Shown here piece by piece: positions 25,553-34,396 of a stretch of 64,000 nucleotides of DNA; positions within the stretch are counted from its first letter, which is position 1; the number at the start of each line of letters is the position of its first letter. This DNA is from Xiheimicrobium sp052034585. GTDB taxonomy: Bacteria > Myxococcota > Myxococcia > Myxococcales > Myxococcaceae. A program made the translations under genes and the position numbers. Under the pieces are notes generated by a model. It saw nothing but the letters and a program-made list of their open reading frames with translations, ran no database searches and was not told the DNA's origin. Location: assembly GCA_052034585.1 (NCBI GenBank), contig JBPOIJ010000057.1:62001-126000 (forward strand). The letters run 5' to 3'.

Positions 25553-26209
25553 GTGGGCAGGCCTCGCAAAGACGAAGGGCGTGACACCAAGAGGGAGATC
25601 CTCGACCGCGCGCTCGAGCTCTTCGCGACCCACGGCTTCTCCGGCAGCTCGATGCGCGACATCGCCAAGGCGGTCGGCGTTCGAGAGAGCGCGCTGTACC
25701 ACCACTTCCCCAACAAGAACGCCATCCTCACCACGCTGCTCGAGGAGTCGGGCCCGGGAGCGGTGGGCGCGATGATGAGCGACGACGTCTTGCGCTTCAT
25801 CGAGTCGGTCGGGGTGAGGCACTTCCTCGACACCATGGCCGAGGCCCTCACTGCCCTCTGGTCCACCGACCGCGAGCGCAACCTCATGCGGGTGTTGATG
25901 GCCGAGCTGCCCCGCCTCAAGGAGGCCGGCCTCTTCGACCTCCGCACCCAGGTGATGAAGGCGCGCGCGCGCATCGCGAAGCTGTTCCAGAGTTTGGTGA
26001 ACAAGGGCCTCGTGCGGCCGCTCGACCCAGTGGTGACGACGCTGCGGCTGATGGGCCCGCTGGTGATGCTGCGCGTCCTCCACCTCTCCGACGTCACCGA
26101 GCCGCCGCACGTCGACGACATGCGCCGCGAGCTGAAGCTGCACGTCGAGGCGTTCTGGGAGTCGGTGAAGCCGCAGCCCGCCCCTGCTCCCAAGGAGCGC
26201 CGCCGGTGA
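25553..26209 (+). CDS. TetR-family transcriptional regulator
   Basis: A 218-residue repressor-type protein. It begins with GTG at 25553 (VGRPRKDEGRDTKREILDRA); a TTG at 25544 overlaps the -10 region and is rejected. The helix-turn-helix lies at about 35-55 (SMRDIAKAVGVRESALYHHF), preceded by the usual ALELFATHGFSG helix. The C-terminal ligand domain is helical and has no enzymatic motif. It is the first gene of an export operon, and GAAC...GTTC sites occur in its own promoter and at 26220-26235. Its inducer is probably a hydrophobic small molecule or lipid precursor, which is an inference. Confidence 0.9.
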   Translation: MGRPRKDEGRDTKREILDRALELFATHGFSGSSMRDIAKAVGVRESALYHHFPNKNAILTTLLEESGPGAVGAMMSDDVLRFIESVGVRHFLDTMAEALTALWSTDRERNLMRVLMAELPRLKEAGLFDLRTQVMKARARIAKLFQSLVNKGLVRPLDPVVTTLRLMGPLVMLRVLHLSDVTEPPHVDDMRRELKLHVEAFWESVKPQPAPAPKERRR

Positions 26210-26219
26210 GCCTGAAACT

Positions 26220-26235
26220 GAACGAACGTTCGTTC
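26220..26235 (+). promoter_or_regulatory. perfect 16-bp palindrome, predicted TetR operator
   Basis: GAACGAACGTTCGTTC is perfectly symmetrical and lies between the TetR stop (26209) and the first permease start (26247), just before the GGAGGT ribosome site. The same GAAC/GTTC arms appear at 25530-25541 in the TetR promoter. Confidence 0.7.
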
Positions 26236-26246
26236 TGGAGGTCTGC

Positions 26247-27551
26247 ATGGCCGAAGTGCTGAAGCTCGCCGTCCGAAACCTCCGCCGCAACCGGCGCCGC
26301 ACCGCCATCACCCTGGTGGCGCTCGTCGCGGGTGTCGGCGCGATGGTGGCCATCAAGGGGTTCATGATCGGCCAGCGCCGGCAGATCCTCGAGAACCAGA
26401 TGCGCGGCAACCTCGGCGCGCTCCAGGTGCACCACAAGGGCTACGTCGCCAACGTGCTCGGGTCGCCGCTGACGCTCGACTTCGCCGACACGCCCGAGCT
26501 GCGCGCGAAGATCGCCGCCGTGCCGCACGTGCTCGCGGTGACGCCCCGCATCGAGTTCGGCTCGCAGATCTCCACTCCCGACAAGAAGCCGCAGCCAGAA
26601 GATGGGAGCGAGCTCGCCGAGGCCGACCGGGGCCAGACCTCGTTCCTCGTCTTCACCGCCATCGACCCGACGCTCGAGAAGCAGGTGACGCCCAAGCGCT
26701 GGGAGTGGATCGACGCCGCCCGCGGGAAGATGTTCGCGTCGGCGAGCGACGAGCAGGTGCTGCTCAACGACGACTTCGCCAAGGGCATCGACGTACCGCT
26801 CTGGCAGGTGGGCAGTGCGAAGCCGCCGCTCGAGCAACACCTCGCCGTGCTCGCGCCCGACCGTGACTCCTCGCTCAACGGCGTGAACGTGCTGATGGTC
26901 GGCACCCTGGGCTCGGCGACGCCGAACGATCGCCGCATGGGCCTGATGGCCATCGGCACCGCGCAGCAGCTCTTGCGCATGGAAGGCCGCATCACCGAGT
27001 ACGGCATCGACGTCGACCCGAAGGCCACGCTCGAAGAGGTGCGCGACGCGGTGCAGGCGGCCCTCGGGCCCCAGTTCGAGACCCACACCTGGGAAGAGCG
27101 GGTGCCCTTCGTGAAGGACATCGTCGCCACCCAGGACACGGTCTTCAACGTGGTCTCGAGCATCTTCCTCTTCGTGGTGCTCCTCGGGGTGGTGAACGCG
27201 ATGTTGATGAGCGTGCTCGAGCGGGTGCGGGAGATCGGCACCATGCTCGCGGTGGGCATGAAGCGGCGACAGATCGTCCGCCTCTTCATCGCCGAGGGCG
27301 TCGTGCTCGGCGTGCTCGGCGGCACCTTGGGCGCGGTGCTCGGCTTCCTCTGGGTCCAGTACATGAACAGCCGAGGCATCTCGATTCCGTCTCCGGGCGC
27401 GAAGGTGCCGAGCATCTTGCGACCCGACGTCGACCTGCTCTTCGTGGCGCGCGCCATCGTGCAGGCGACCGCCGGCGCGGCGATCGCGTCGCTCTGGCCG
27501 GCCTGGCGCGCGAGCCTCCTCCGCCCGGTGGAGGCGCTGGCGCATACATGA
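26247..27551 (+). CDS. FtsX/LolC-type ABC transporter permease, first subunit
   Basis: A 434-residue permease with the MacB/LolC fold: an N-terminal span (about 17-38, AITLVALVAGVGAMVAIKG), a large periplasmic domain, and three C-terminal spans beginning near 300 (NVVSSIFLFVVLLGVVNAML). The coupling motif RVREIGTMLAVGMKRRQIV before the third span is typical of FtsX domains. It ends in ATGA overlapping the next permease, so a two-subunit transmembrane core like LolC/LolE is expected. The strong GGAGGT ribosome site is next to the palindromic operator. Confidence 0.93.
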   Translation: MAEVLKLAVRNLRRNRRRTAITLVALVAGVGAMVAIKGFMIGQRRQILENQMRGNLGALQVHHKGYVANVLGSPLTLDFADTPELRAKIAAVPHVLAVTPRIEFGSQISTPDKKPQPEDGSELAEADRGQTSFLVFTAIDPTLEKQVTPKRWEWIDAARGKMFASASDEQVLLNDDFAKGIDVPLWQVGSAKPPLEQHLAVLAPDRDSSLNGVNVLMVGTLGSATPNDRRMGLMAIGTAQQLLRMEGRITEYGIDVDPKATLEEVRDAVQAALGPQFETHTWEERVPFVKDIVATQDTVFNVVSSIFLFVVLLGVVNAMLMSVLERVREIGTMLAVGMKRRQIVRLFIAEGVVLGVLGGTLGAVLGFLWVQYMNSRGISIPSPGAKVPSILRPDVDLLFVARAIVQATAGAAIASLWPAWRASLLRPVEALAHT

Positions 27552-28771
27552 ACTCGAAACTCCCTCGGCTGGCGCTTCGCAACGTGGGCCGCAACCGGCG
27601 GCGCAGCATCATCACCGCGGTCAGCATCGTCTTCGGCGTCGCGATGGTGCTCATCGTTCGCGGCTTCACCGGCGGGCTGTCGAAGATGATGATCGACGAC
27701 ACCGTCGGCGGCCGCATCGGCGCCATTCAGGTGCACCGGGCGGGCTACGTCGAGAACGCCGACGCGGTGCCGACCCGGCTCAACCTGCCCTACAGCGAGG
27801 CCTTCCGCGCGAAGCTGGCAGCGGTGCCCCACGTCACCGGCGTCTCGGGGCGGGTCACCTTCAACGGCCTGGTGAGCAACGGCTCGCAGCAGACGATGTT
27901 CGTCGGCCGCGGCATGGACATGGCGCACGAGCTCGAGGCCTGCCCGAAGGCTCGCACCTTGATCGCGAAGGGCGCGGCGCTCGAGCCCACCGACACCACC
28001 GGGGTCGCCTTGCTGGGCTACGAATTGGGAGAGTCCTTCCGCGTCGAACCGGGGCAGATGGTGACGCTCCAATCGACCAGCCCGGGCGGGCGCTCGAACG
28101 CCCTCGACCTCAAGGTGAAGGGGCTCACCACCTCGACGCTGCCGTTCGAGAACAAGCGCGCGGTCACCTTGCCCCTCGATGCGGCCCAGCGCCTCATCGG
28201 CCTCGAAGGGCGGGTGACGGAGTACGTGCTCGCCATCGACGACCTGTCGAACCTCGACGAGACGGCCGACGTGCTGCGCGCGAACCTCGGGCCGGAATAC
28301 GAGGTGCACACCTGGCGCGAGCTGCAGCCGTTCCTCCGCGACCTCATCGTGCGGCAGAACTTCATCTTGGGCGCCATCGCGCTGGTGCTCTTCGTGGTGG
28401 TGCTCACCGGCATCATCAACACCATGTTGATGAGCGTGTTCGAGCGGGTGCGGGAGATCGGCACCTTGCTCGCGGTGGGCGTGCGGCGGCGCCAGGTGAT
28501 GCAGCTGTTCGTCCTCGAGAGCGCGGTCATCGGCGCGGCGGGTGGGCTGATGGGCGTCGTCATCGGGCGCACCCTGCTCTTCGCCATCGCCGCCAAGGGC
28601 ATTCCCTTCAAGCTGAGCGGCGTCTCGGGAGAGAACGTGCTGCGGCCGTTCGCGACGGTGCAGTTCACCGCGATGGCCTTCACCGTCGCCGTCTTGGGGG
28701 CCGTCTTCGCCGCGCTCTGGCCCGCGTTCCGTGCGTCTCGTCTCAACCCTGTGGAGGCCCTTCGATCATGA
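27548..28771 (+). CDS. FtsX/LolE-type ABC transporter permease, second subunit
   Basis: A 407-residue paralogue of the preceding gene, with the same topology and a near-identical coupling segment (RVREIGTLLAVGVRRRQVM). Overlap with the upstream gene is ATGA, and with the following LolA-like gene again ATGA. Conserved phrases (HTWRELQPFLRDLIVRQNF versus HTWEERVPFVKDIVATQDT) show the two arose by duplication. Together they should form a heterodimer powered by the ATPase at the operon end. Confidence 0.93.
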   Translation: MNSKLPRLALRNVGRNRRRSIITAVSIVFGVAMVLIVRGFTGGLSKMMIDDTVGGRIGAIQVHRAGYVENADAVPTRLNLPYSEAFRAKLAAVPHVTGVSGRVTFNGLVSNGSQQTMFVGRGMDMAHELEACPKARTLIAKGAALEPTDTTGVALLGYELGESFRVEPGQMVTLQSTSPGGRSNALDLKVKGLTTSTLPFENKRAVTLPLDAAQRLIGLEGRVTEYVLAIDDLSNLDETADVLRANLGPEYEVHTWRELQPFLRDLIVRQNFILGAIALVLFVVVLTGIINTMLMSVFERVREIGTLLAVGVRRRQVMQLFVLESAVIGAAGGLMGVVIGRTLLFAIAAKGIPFKLSGVSGENVLRPFATVQFTAMAFTVAVLGAVFAALWPAFRASRLNPVEALRS

Positions 28772-29472
28772 TGCTCACCCTCGCGCTCTCGACGCTCCTC
28801 ACGGCCGACCCAACGGCCGCCGACATTCTCGCGAAGTACGACTCGGTGATGGGACCCGCGACGTTCGAGTCCCAAGCCGAGATGACGGCGACGCGCGAAG
28901 ACGGCACCTCGCGCACGTATGGGATGAAGTTCTTGAAGCGTGACGCCGACAAGTTTCGCGTCTGGTTCTCGGAGCCGGCGAGCGTGAAGGGCCAGGAGGT
29001 GCTCCGCTTGGGTGACAACGCCTGGGTGTACCTGCCGAACCTCAAGCGGGCGACGCGCATCGCGAACCGCGACAGCTTCCAGGGCGGCGACTTCAACAAC
29101 GCCGACGTGCTGCGGGTGAACTACACGGCCGACTACGACGCGGTGTTGGTGCCAGCGGCCGTACCCGAGGCGCTCGCGCTCGAGCTCAAGGCGAAGACGA
29201 CCGAGACGGCCTACGACAAGATTCGCCTCACCGTGCGCAAGAGCGACCTCCAGCCGCTCAAGGGCGAGTACTTCGGCACCTCGGGTCAGCTCATTCGCTC
29301 GGCGACGTTCAGCGAGCACAAGGAGTTCGACAAGGGCTTCGTCCGCCCCGCGCGCATCGAGATGCAGAACGAGGTGGTGAAGGCGCGCAAGACGGTGATG
29401 GTGACGAAGTCGTTCAAGGTGAACGTCGACGCCCCGCCGCAGCGGTTCATGCAGGCCGACCTCGGCAAGTGA
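28768..29472 (+). CDS. LolA-like periplasmic outer-membrane lipoprotein-sorting protein
   Basis: A 234-residue protein starting MMLTLALSTLLTADPTAADI, a short signal peptide. Family-typical features are FESQAEMTATREDGTSRTY, FLKRDADKFRVWFSEPASVK, LGDNAWVYLPNLKRATRI and a final KSFKVNVDAPPQRFMQ, matching the LolA-like outer-membrane lipoprotein-sorting proteins. These carry acyl chains in a half-barrel across the periplasm. It overlaps both neighbours (ATGA and GTGA). Confidence 0.88.
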   Translation: MMLTLALSTLLTADPTAADILAKYDSVMGPATFESQAEMTATREDGTSRTYGMKFLKRDADKFRVWFSEPASVKGQEVLRLGDNAWVYLPNLKRATRIANRDSFQGGDFNNADVLRVNYTADYDAVLVPAAVPEALALELKAKTTETAYDKIRLTVRKSDLQPLKGEYFGTSGQLIRSATFSEHKEFDKGFVRPARIEMQNEVVKARKTVMVTKSFKVNVDAPPQRFMQADLGK

Positions 29473-31043
29473 GGACCGCCCCCGTGCGCGCGCTGCTCGT
29501 CAGCCTCTTGCTCGCTCCGGTGCTCGCCGTCGCCGAAGACGACGATGGAGGGGTGCCCGACGCCGACGCGGGGGCGAGCGAGGTCGACGGTGGGGCTCCG
29601 GTGGAGACGGCGACGACCGAGACTCCGGCGGCGGCCGAGCCAGAGCCCTTCTTCAAGAAGGTGGTGGACGCGACGGGGTACGGCATGTCGCGCACCCAGT
29701 TCACCCGCGCGCGCCCGTGGGGCCTGGTGCCGACGAGCGACATTCCCCAGTTGCAGCAACTGCTCGAGTTCAACGCGCAGGTGAAGGTGAACGTTCGGCC
29801 TCACTCGTACTTCTCGAGCGACGTGTCCCTGGTGGCGAGCTGGGGTGGCTTCTACCGCGGCGTCGACGAGCAGGGGCACGAGGTGGCGTTGGCGGACAAG
29901 GCGAGCCCACAGGTGCAGCCGCTCGTCAGCATCAACGAGCTCTTCGTCTTCCACGAGTTCGTTCCCGAGCTGAACCTGCTGGTGGGCAAGAAGCGCATCG
30001 TCTGGGGCCCGGGCATGGCGTTCAACCCGACCGACCTCCTGAACCCACGCCGCGACCCGACGGACCCGACGTTCCAGCGCTCCGGCGTGTGGCTCGCGCA
30101 GGTCGAGGCGCCGCTGTCCTTCGCGACCTTCTCGCTCGTCTTCGCGCCCACCGTGCTCAAGCAGACCGCGGGCATTCCGACCCACGTGCTGGGCTGGCCC
30201 TCGTGGGATTCTCGGGACTCGCAGCTGCACTACCAGCTCGCGGCCCGGGTCTACGCCCTCGTCTGGGACACGGACCTCAACCTGATGTTCTTCTTCGGCA
30301 ACCGCGCGGCCGATGAGTTTCAAGAAAAGCCGCGGGTCGGCTTGTCCTTCAGTCATGTCTTCGGTGGGCTCGAGGTGCACGGCGAAGGGTTGTTCCAGAC
30401 TGGCAGCGCGCGTGACTATTTGAACGGGGCCTGCCTCACCAACGTGGCAGCGGCGCTCGGGTGCTCCATCGCGAAGACGCCGTTCGCCGCGAAGACGCAC
30501 CTCGAGGACACCGAGCTGCGCCCGAGAGTGCTCGTGGGTGCGCGCTATCAATTCTCGGACGACTCGATGGTGAGCCTCGAATATTTGTATCAACATGACG
30601 GCTGGAACCGCGACCACTTCCAGGATCTGGCGAACGGCTTGGGCCTCGTCACCGAAGCGCGCGGTCTCGGCCTCGACGCCACCAAGTTCGCCGGTGCCAG
30701 CGCGCTCTTCGGAGGCGGGTCGGCCGACGGGCTCCCGGTGCGCTTCGCCTTCGACCCGCGCGGCCGGCACTACGCCTTTCTCACCATTCAGAAGCCGCGG
30801 CTCTTCGACGACTGGACGCTGCAGGCCGTCGTCATCGCCAACCTGCGCGACCTCTCGAGCACGGTGACGCCTTCCATCGTTTGGTCGGCGACCGACTGGC
30901 TCAACCTCTCGCTCCTGGGCTTCGTGCCGATTCCGGGCCCCGACGCGCTCTCGGTGAAGACGCCGCAGGGCACGCCCATCACCGAGTTCGGCATCACCCC
31001 CTTCGCCTTCCGCGCGATGTTCGAAGCGCGCGCGTTCTTCTGA
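29469..31043 (+). CDS. predicted outer-membrane beta-barrel of the export operon
   Basis: A 524-residue protein from a GTG at 29469 that overlaps the LolA-like stop. Signal peptide (VRALLVSLLLAPVLAVA), then an acidic Asp/Gly/Glu/Thr linker to about residue 60, then a long beta-rich domain with alternating strands (QLHYQLAARVYALVWDTDLN, LRPRVLVGARYQFSDDSMVS) ending in aromatic Phe-Phe, the usual barrel C-terminal signature. It contains the motif VGKKRIVWGPGMAFNPTDLL seen in many export-linked barrels. It is likely the acceptor or exit point for material carried by the LolA-like protein, an inference from gene order. Confidence 0.8.
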   Translation: MRTAPVRALLVSLLLAPVLAVAEDDDGGVPDADAGASEVDGGAPVETATTETPAAAEPEPFFKKVVDATGYGMSRTQFTRARPWGLVPTSDIPQLQQLLEFNAQVKVNVRPHSYFSSDVSLVASWGGFYRGVDEQGHEVALADKASPQVQPLVSINELFVFHEFVPELNLLVGKKRIVWGPGMAFNPTDLLNPRRDPTDPTFQRSGVWLAQVEAPLSFATFSLVFAPTVLKQTAGIPTHVLGWPSWDSRDSQLHYQLAARVYALVWDTDLNLMFFFGNRAADEFQEKPRVGLSFSHVFGGLEVHGEGLFQTGSARDYLNGACLTNVAAALGCSIAKTPFAAKTHLEDTELRPRVLVGARYQFSDDSMVSLEYLYQHDGWNRDHFQDLANGLGLVTEARGLGLDATKFAGASALFGGGSADGLPVRFAFDPRGRHYAFLTIQKPRLFDDWTLQAVVIANLRDLSSTVTPSIVWSATDWLNLSLLGFVPIPGPDALSVKTPQGTPITEFGITPFAFRAMFEARAFF

Positions 31044-31052
31044 GGAGACCCC

Positions 31053-31748
31053 ATGCCGCACCTCATCGACCTGTCGGGCATCAAGAAGTCGTATCAGCTG
31101 GGCATGACCGAGGTGGTCGCGCTGCGCGGAGTCGACCTCACCGTCGACGCCGGCGAGTTCACCGTGGTGACGGGCCCCTCCGGGAGCGGGAAGACGACGC
31201 TGCTCAACATCATCGGCTGCCTCGACCGCGCCTCGTCGGGCACCTACGTACTCGACGGCATCGATGTATCGAACAGAGACTTCGACGACCTCGCCGAGGT
31301 GAGGAATCAGAAAATCGGCTTCATTTTCCAGAACTTCAATCTGATTCCAGTCTTGAACGTCGCCGAGAACATCGAGTTTCCCTGCGCGGTGCGCACCGCC
31401 GGCGAAGACCCCAAGACGCTGCGGGCGCGGGTCGAGAAGCTCGCCAAGTCCGTCGGCCTCGAGCAGTACCTGCACCACAAGCCAGACGAGCTGTCGGGAG
31501 GCCAGCGGCAGCGGGTCGCCATCGCGCGGGCCCTCATCACCGAGCCGCGGCTGGTGCTCGCCGACGAGCCGACCGCGAACCTGGACTCGAAGACGAGCGA
31601 GCAGATCATCGACTTGATGCTCGCGCTCAATCGCGAGCAGGGCGTCACCTTTCTCTTCTCGACGCACGACCCACGGGTGGTGAAGCACGCTCGGCGGGCG
31701 CTCCAGATTCAAGACGGCCAGATGGTCGACGGCGCGTTGGCGCACTGA
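31053..31748 (+). CDS. LolD/MacB-type ABC transporter ATPase
   Basis: A 231-residue nucleotide-binding subunit with all motifs: Walker A GPSGSGKTT (41-49), Q-loop FIFQNFNLIP, signature LSGGQRQRVAIARAL, Walker B LVLADEPT and a switch His in LFSTHDPRVV. It matches LolD/MacB ATPases that pair with FtsX-type permeases. It lies 9 bp after the barrel gene, completing the operon (TetR, two permeases, LolA-like, barrel, ATPase). Confidence 0.95.
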   Translation: MPHLIDLSGIKKSYQLGMTEVVALRGVDLTVDAGEFTVVTGPSGSGKTTLLNIIGCLDRASSGTYVLDGIDVSNRDFDDLAEVRNQKIGFIFQNFNLIPVLNVAENIEFPCAVRTAGEDPKTLRARVEKLAKSVGLEQYLHHKPDELSGGQRQRVAIARALITEPRLVLADEPTANLDSKTSEQIIDLMLALNREQGVTFLFSTHDPRVVKHARRALQIQDGQMVDGALAH

Positions 31749-31781
31749 CGCACGCCGGACCTCTGGAGCGGTTCGGAGCCG

Positions 31782-32897
31782 TCACTTCTTCCGGCCGACG
31801 AACTCCTGAAAGAACCGCTCCTGACGCGTCTGGGTGTTGACCCAGTCGACGAGAAACTGGACGCCCTTGGGCATGGTGAGGACGACGTCGGGGACCGAGA
31901 GGTCCTTCTTCCCGATGAGCGCCGCGAGCAACTTTCCCCAGGCGGGGACGAGCTGCACGAAGCTGTTCGACTCGAACGAGTAGGTCGGCTTGCGTGGAAT
32001 GAAGCGCTCGACCTGGTCGGCGGTCGACTTCAACAGGCGGAGTGCATTCGCCGGCCAGTCGTCGGAGGTCGAGAGGGTCTTGTTGACTTGATAGAGCCAC
32101 GCTCGAAATTCCTGCCCAGCAAGACTGTCATGCAGGTTCACTGCTGCTCGCACGGGCGAGATCCCTTCCTCTCGCGCCGTCAGCATCACCCGCGCGCCGA
32201 GGGAGATGTGAGGAATGGGCACGGGAGTGCCGAACAAGGCGTGCGCTGCCTTGCGCTTCTCGAACGCCGGCTTGACGGCCTCGGTCGCGACGGTGAGCCA
32301 GTCGGGTTGCACGAATCTCGTGAGCGTCGCCATCAACTCGAGCCGCCCCGGACTCAGAACCGCAGGACAGGCGCTGCCCTGGAGGACGTTCGCGTAGAGC
32401 AGCGCGCGATAGGCCGAGTCGAAGTCGGTGTCGGCGAACACCCGATACCGTTCTTTGAAGAGCTCGTCGGCGAACCTCTTCTCCAGCCCTCCGCCTTCCT
32501 GGAAGAGCTTCGGCCAGCCCCGGTCGTCAGCGCCGTACTTCTCTCGCAGCGGCGCATACTGCTCGTTCGTCGAGTCGACGACCTCCCTCAACTGTTCGGT
32601 CGACATTTCGGTGAGGCGAACGGACCGCAGCATCGCCCGGCCGTCATCGGTGTGCGCCGTGGGGAGGTCGCCCAGGTGACGCTCGACGCAGAGGAACTTG
32701 AAGCAAACGAACTGCTCCAGCGCACGCATGGCGAGCACGTCGTCTTCGATCCACCGTTCGAGCTCACTGTCCGGGAACGTACGCGGAATGGGATGGACAA
32801 ACTGATTCGCGACTCGTTCGAGGACGTCGCGGGTCGTGCCATCGATCAGCGCGGCTTCGCACGCTCCGAGCTGCGACCATTCGATTGAGGGGCTCAT
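31782..32897 (-). CDS. hypothetical cytoplasmic protein, 371 residues
   Basis: I do not recognise this protein. It is a mostly helical, soluble protein without signal peptide or membrane span (MSPSIEWSQLGACEAALID). Conserved-looking stretches are LMATLTRFVQPDWLTVATEA, PIPHISLGARVMLTAREEGI and FVQLVPAWGKLLAALIGKK. No catalytic motif stands out. It converges on the export operon with 33 bp between stops and is divergent from a lipoprotein gene. Confidence 0.65.
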   Translation of the reverse strand: MSPSIEWSQLGACEAALIDGTTRDVLERVANQFVHPIPRTFPDSELERWIEDDVLAMRALEQFVCFKFLCVERHLGDLPTAHTDDGRAMLRSVRLTEMSTEQLREVVDSTNEQYAPLREKYGADDRGWPKLFQEGGGLEKRFADELFKERYRVFADTDFDSAYRALLYANVLQGSACPAVLSPGRLELMATLTRFVQPDWLTVATEAVKPAFEKRKAAHALFGTPVPIPHISLGARVMLTAREEGISPVRAAVNLHDSLAGQEFRAWLYQVNKTLSTSDDWPANALRLLKSTADQVERFIPRKPTYSFESNSFVQLVPAWGKLLAALIGKKDLSVPDVVLTMPKGVQFLVDWVNTQTRQERFFQEFVGRKK

Positions 32898-33067
32898 GGC
32901 TGGAGCACATCACAGGCGTTCGCGCTTCGCCGACGCCGCGATTCAGCCCTGCGAGAAAGATCTACCCTCGCCAATTCGGTCGTCGAACTGTCATGGACGC
33001 GGCCGAGGAATTCCAAAATTGGTCGAGTGGTGGCACGGTCTCGACGGGCCCTTCGTCGAGGCAACTC
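32898..33067. other. divergent promoter region
   Basis: This 170-bp gap between divergent genes contains an AT-richer patch around 33000-33030 with GGAATTCC and CCAAAATTGG, the most likely place for promoter elements. Nothing more specific is visible. Confidence 0.4.
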
Positions 33068-34396
33068 ATGTACCGCACCCCGCTTGCTCTCCTGCTCGCC
33101 TGCACGCTCGTCGCTTGTGGTCCTTCCCCTCGCCCGAAGGTGGTGGCCATCACCGAAGTGGGCGCGGCCATGGGCACGCCGGTCACCCAGATGATCGGTC
33201 CCTCGGGTGGCACGCTCTCGAGCCCCGACGGCCAACTCACCGTCACCATTCCCGCGAACGCGGTGAGCGCGATGACGGCCTTCTCGGTGGTGCCCATCGA
33301 GACGAAGAGCCCGGGAGGCCTTCGCAGCTACCGGCTCGGGCCCGAGGGCACGACCTTCACCACGCCCGCCAAGCTCACCTTCAAGTACGGCCCGGAAGAC
33401 GTCGCCGGCTCCGACCCGGCCGTGCTCTCCATCGTCTTTCAAGACGCGGAGAAGAAGTGGCGGCGCTCGGCGACGACGCTCGACACCGAGGCAAAGACGC
33501 TGACGACCGAGACGACGCACTTCTCCGATTGGTCGGCGGTGCGAGGCGCGAACCTCTTCCCTCCGACGGCCACCGTGCGCGTCGGGCAGACCACCGGCTT
33601 CGAGGTGAAGATCTGTGACTTCAACCCCGACGAGGACCTGGCGCCGGTCGGCTACGAGTGCCAGAGCTACGACACCAATCTTCCCCCCGTGCTGCGCGGG
33701 CCGCACGTCGAGGGCATTCTCGGTGGCAACGCGGCGCTGGGCACCGTCACCACCGGACCCAAGTTCATGTACCGGGCACCCTCCAAGAAGCCGACGCCGA
33801 ACCCCGTCGCGGTGAGCGTGGAGGTGCCCCAGTTCGAGACTGCCAAGATCGGCAAGGTCATTCTCCTCTCGTCGGTCACCGTGAAGGACGACAAGGACCC
33901 GGAGATCGACTTCCCTTCGAGCTTCACCGGCAGCGGCAACCTCAGCCGCACGGTGACGGGGCTGAGCTACAGCGGCTCGTTCAGCTTGACCGGAGGGCGG
34001 ACCGACGGGCTCAACACCCCCAACGAGTACTCCTTCACTGGCCAGTTCAACGTCACCTCCGGCACCTTCGAGACGGCCGACTGCAACTGCACCATCACCG
34101 GCGGCAGCTCGGCCGCGGAGGGCGGGCTCATTCTCGACCAGCCCACGATGACGCACACGGTGACGGTGAGCGCCTACGTGACGGCGCCGTTGTCGTGCAT
34201 GAAGTCGAAGCCGAGCGCGACGTGTCCGTCGACCACCATCCTCGCGATCGCGTGGGGAAGTCCGGGTGATTCGACCTGCTCGGGCTCGACGTCGACCTCC
34301 CTCACCTCGCTCTACGCAGCGTCGGGCAACTTCTCGCGCACCTGCGGCAGCTCCTCCGCAACCTCGGTCAGCTGGTCCTTCGTCGGCGCCAAGTGA
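33068..34396 (+). CDS. lipoprotein with ZU5-like domain
   Basis: A 442-residue lipoprotein starting at the ATG at 33068 (MYRTPLALLLACTLVACGPS, lipobox LVAC). Residues of about 40-160 match a ZU5-like domain: IGPSGGTLSSPDGQLTVTIP followed by ANAVSAMTAFSVVPIE, common in myxobacterial surface proteins. The remainder is beta-rich with a Cys-rich C-terminal part (ETADCNCTITGGSS, PGDSTCSGSTS). Its GTGA overlap couples it to the next Ig-like lipoprotein. Confidence 0.8.
   Translation: MYRTPLALLLACTLVACGPSPRPKVVAITEVGAAMGTPVTQMIGPSGGTLSSPDGQLTVTIPANAVSAMTAFSVVPIETKSPGGLRSYRLGPEGTTFTTPAKLTFKYGPEDVAGSDPAVLSIVFQDAEKKWRRSATTLDTEAKTLTTETTHFSDWSAVRGANLFPPTATVRVGQTTGFEVKICDFNPDEDLAPVGYECQSYDTNLPPVLRGPHVEGILGGNAALGTVTTGPKFMYRAPSKKPTPNPVAVSVEVPQFETAKIGKVILLSSVTVKDDKDPEIDFPSSFTGSGNLSRTVTGLSYSGSFSLTGGRTDGLNTPNEYSFTGQFNVTSGTFETADCNCTITGGSSAAEGGLILDQPTMTHTVTVSAYVTAPLSCMKSKPSATCPSTTILAIAWGSPGDSTCSGSTSTSLTSLYAASGNFSRTCGSSSATSVSWSFVGAK

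Noticed and set aside
29286..31745. An open minus-strand frame of about 800 codons across the barrel and ATPase genes
   Set aside because: The plus strand carries a LolA-like protein, a barrel and an ATPase with all motifs; the minus frame has no recognisable domain.
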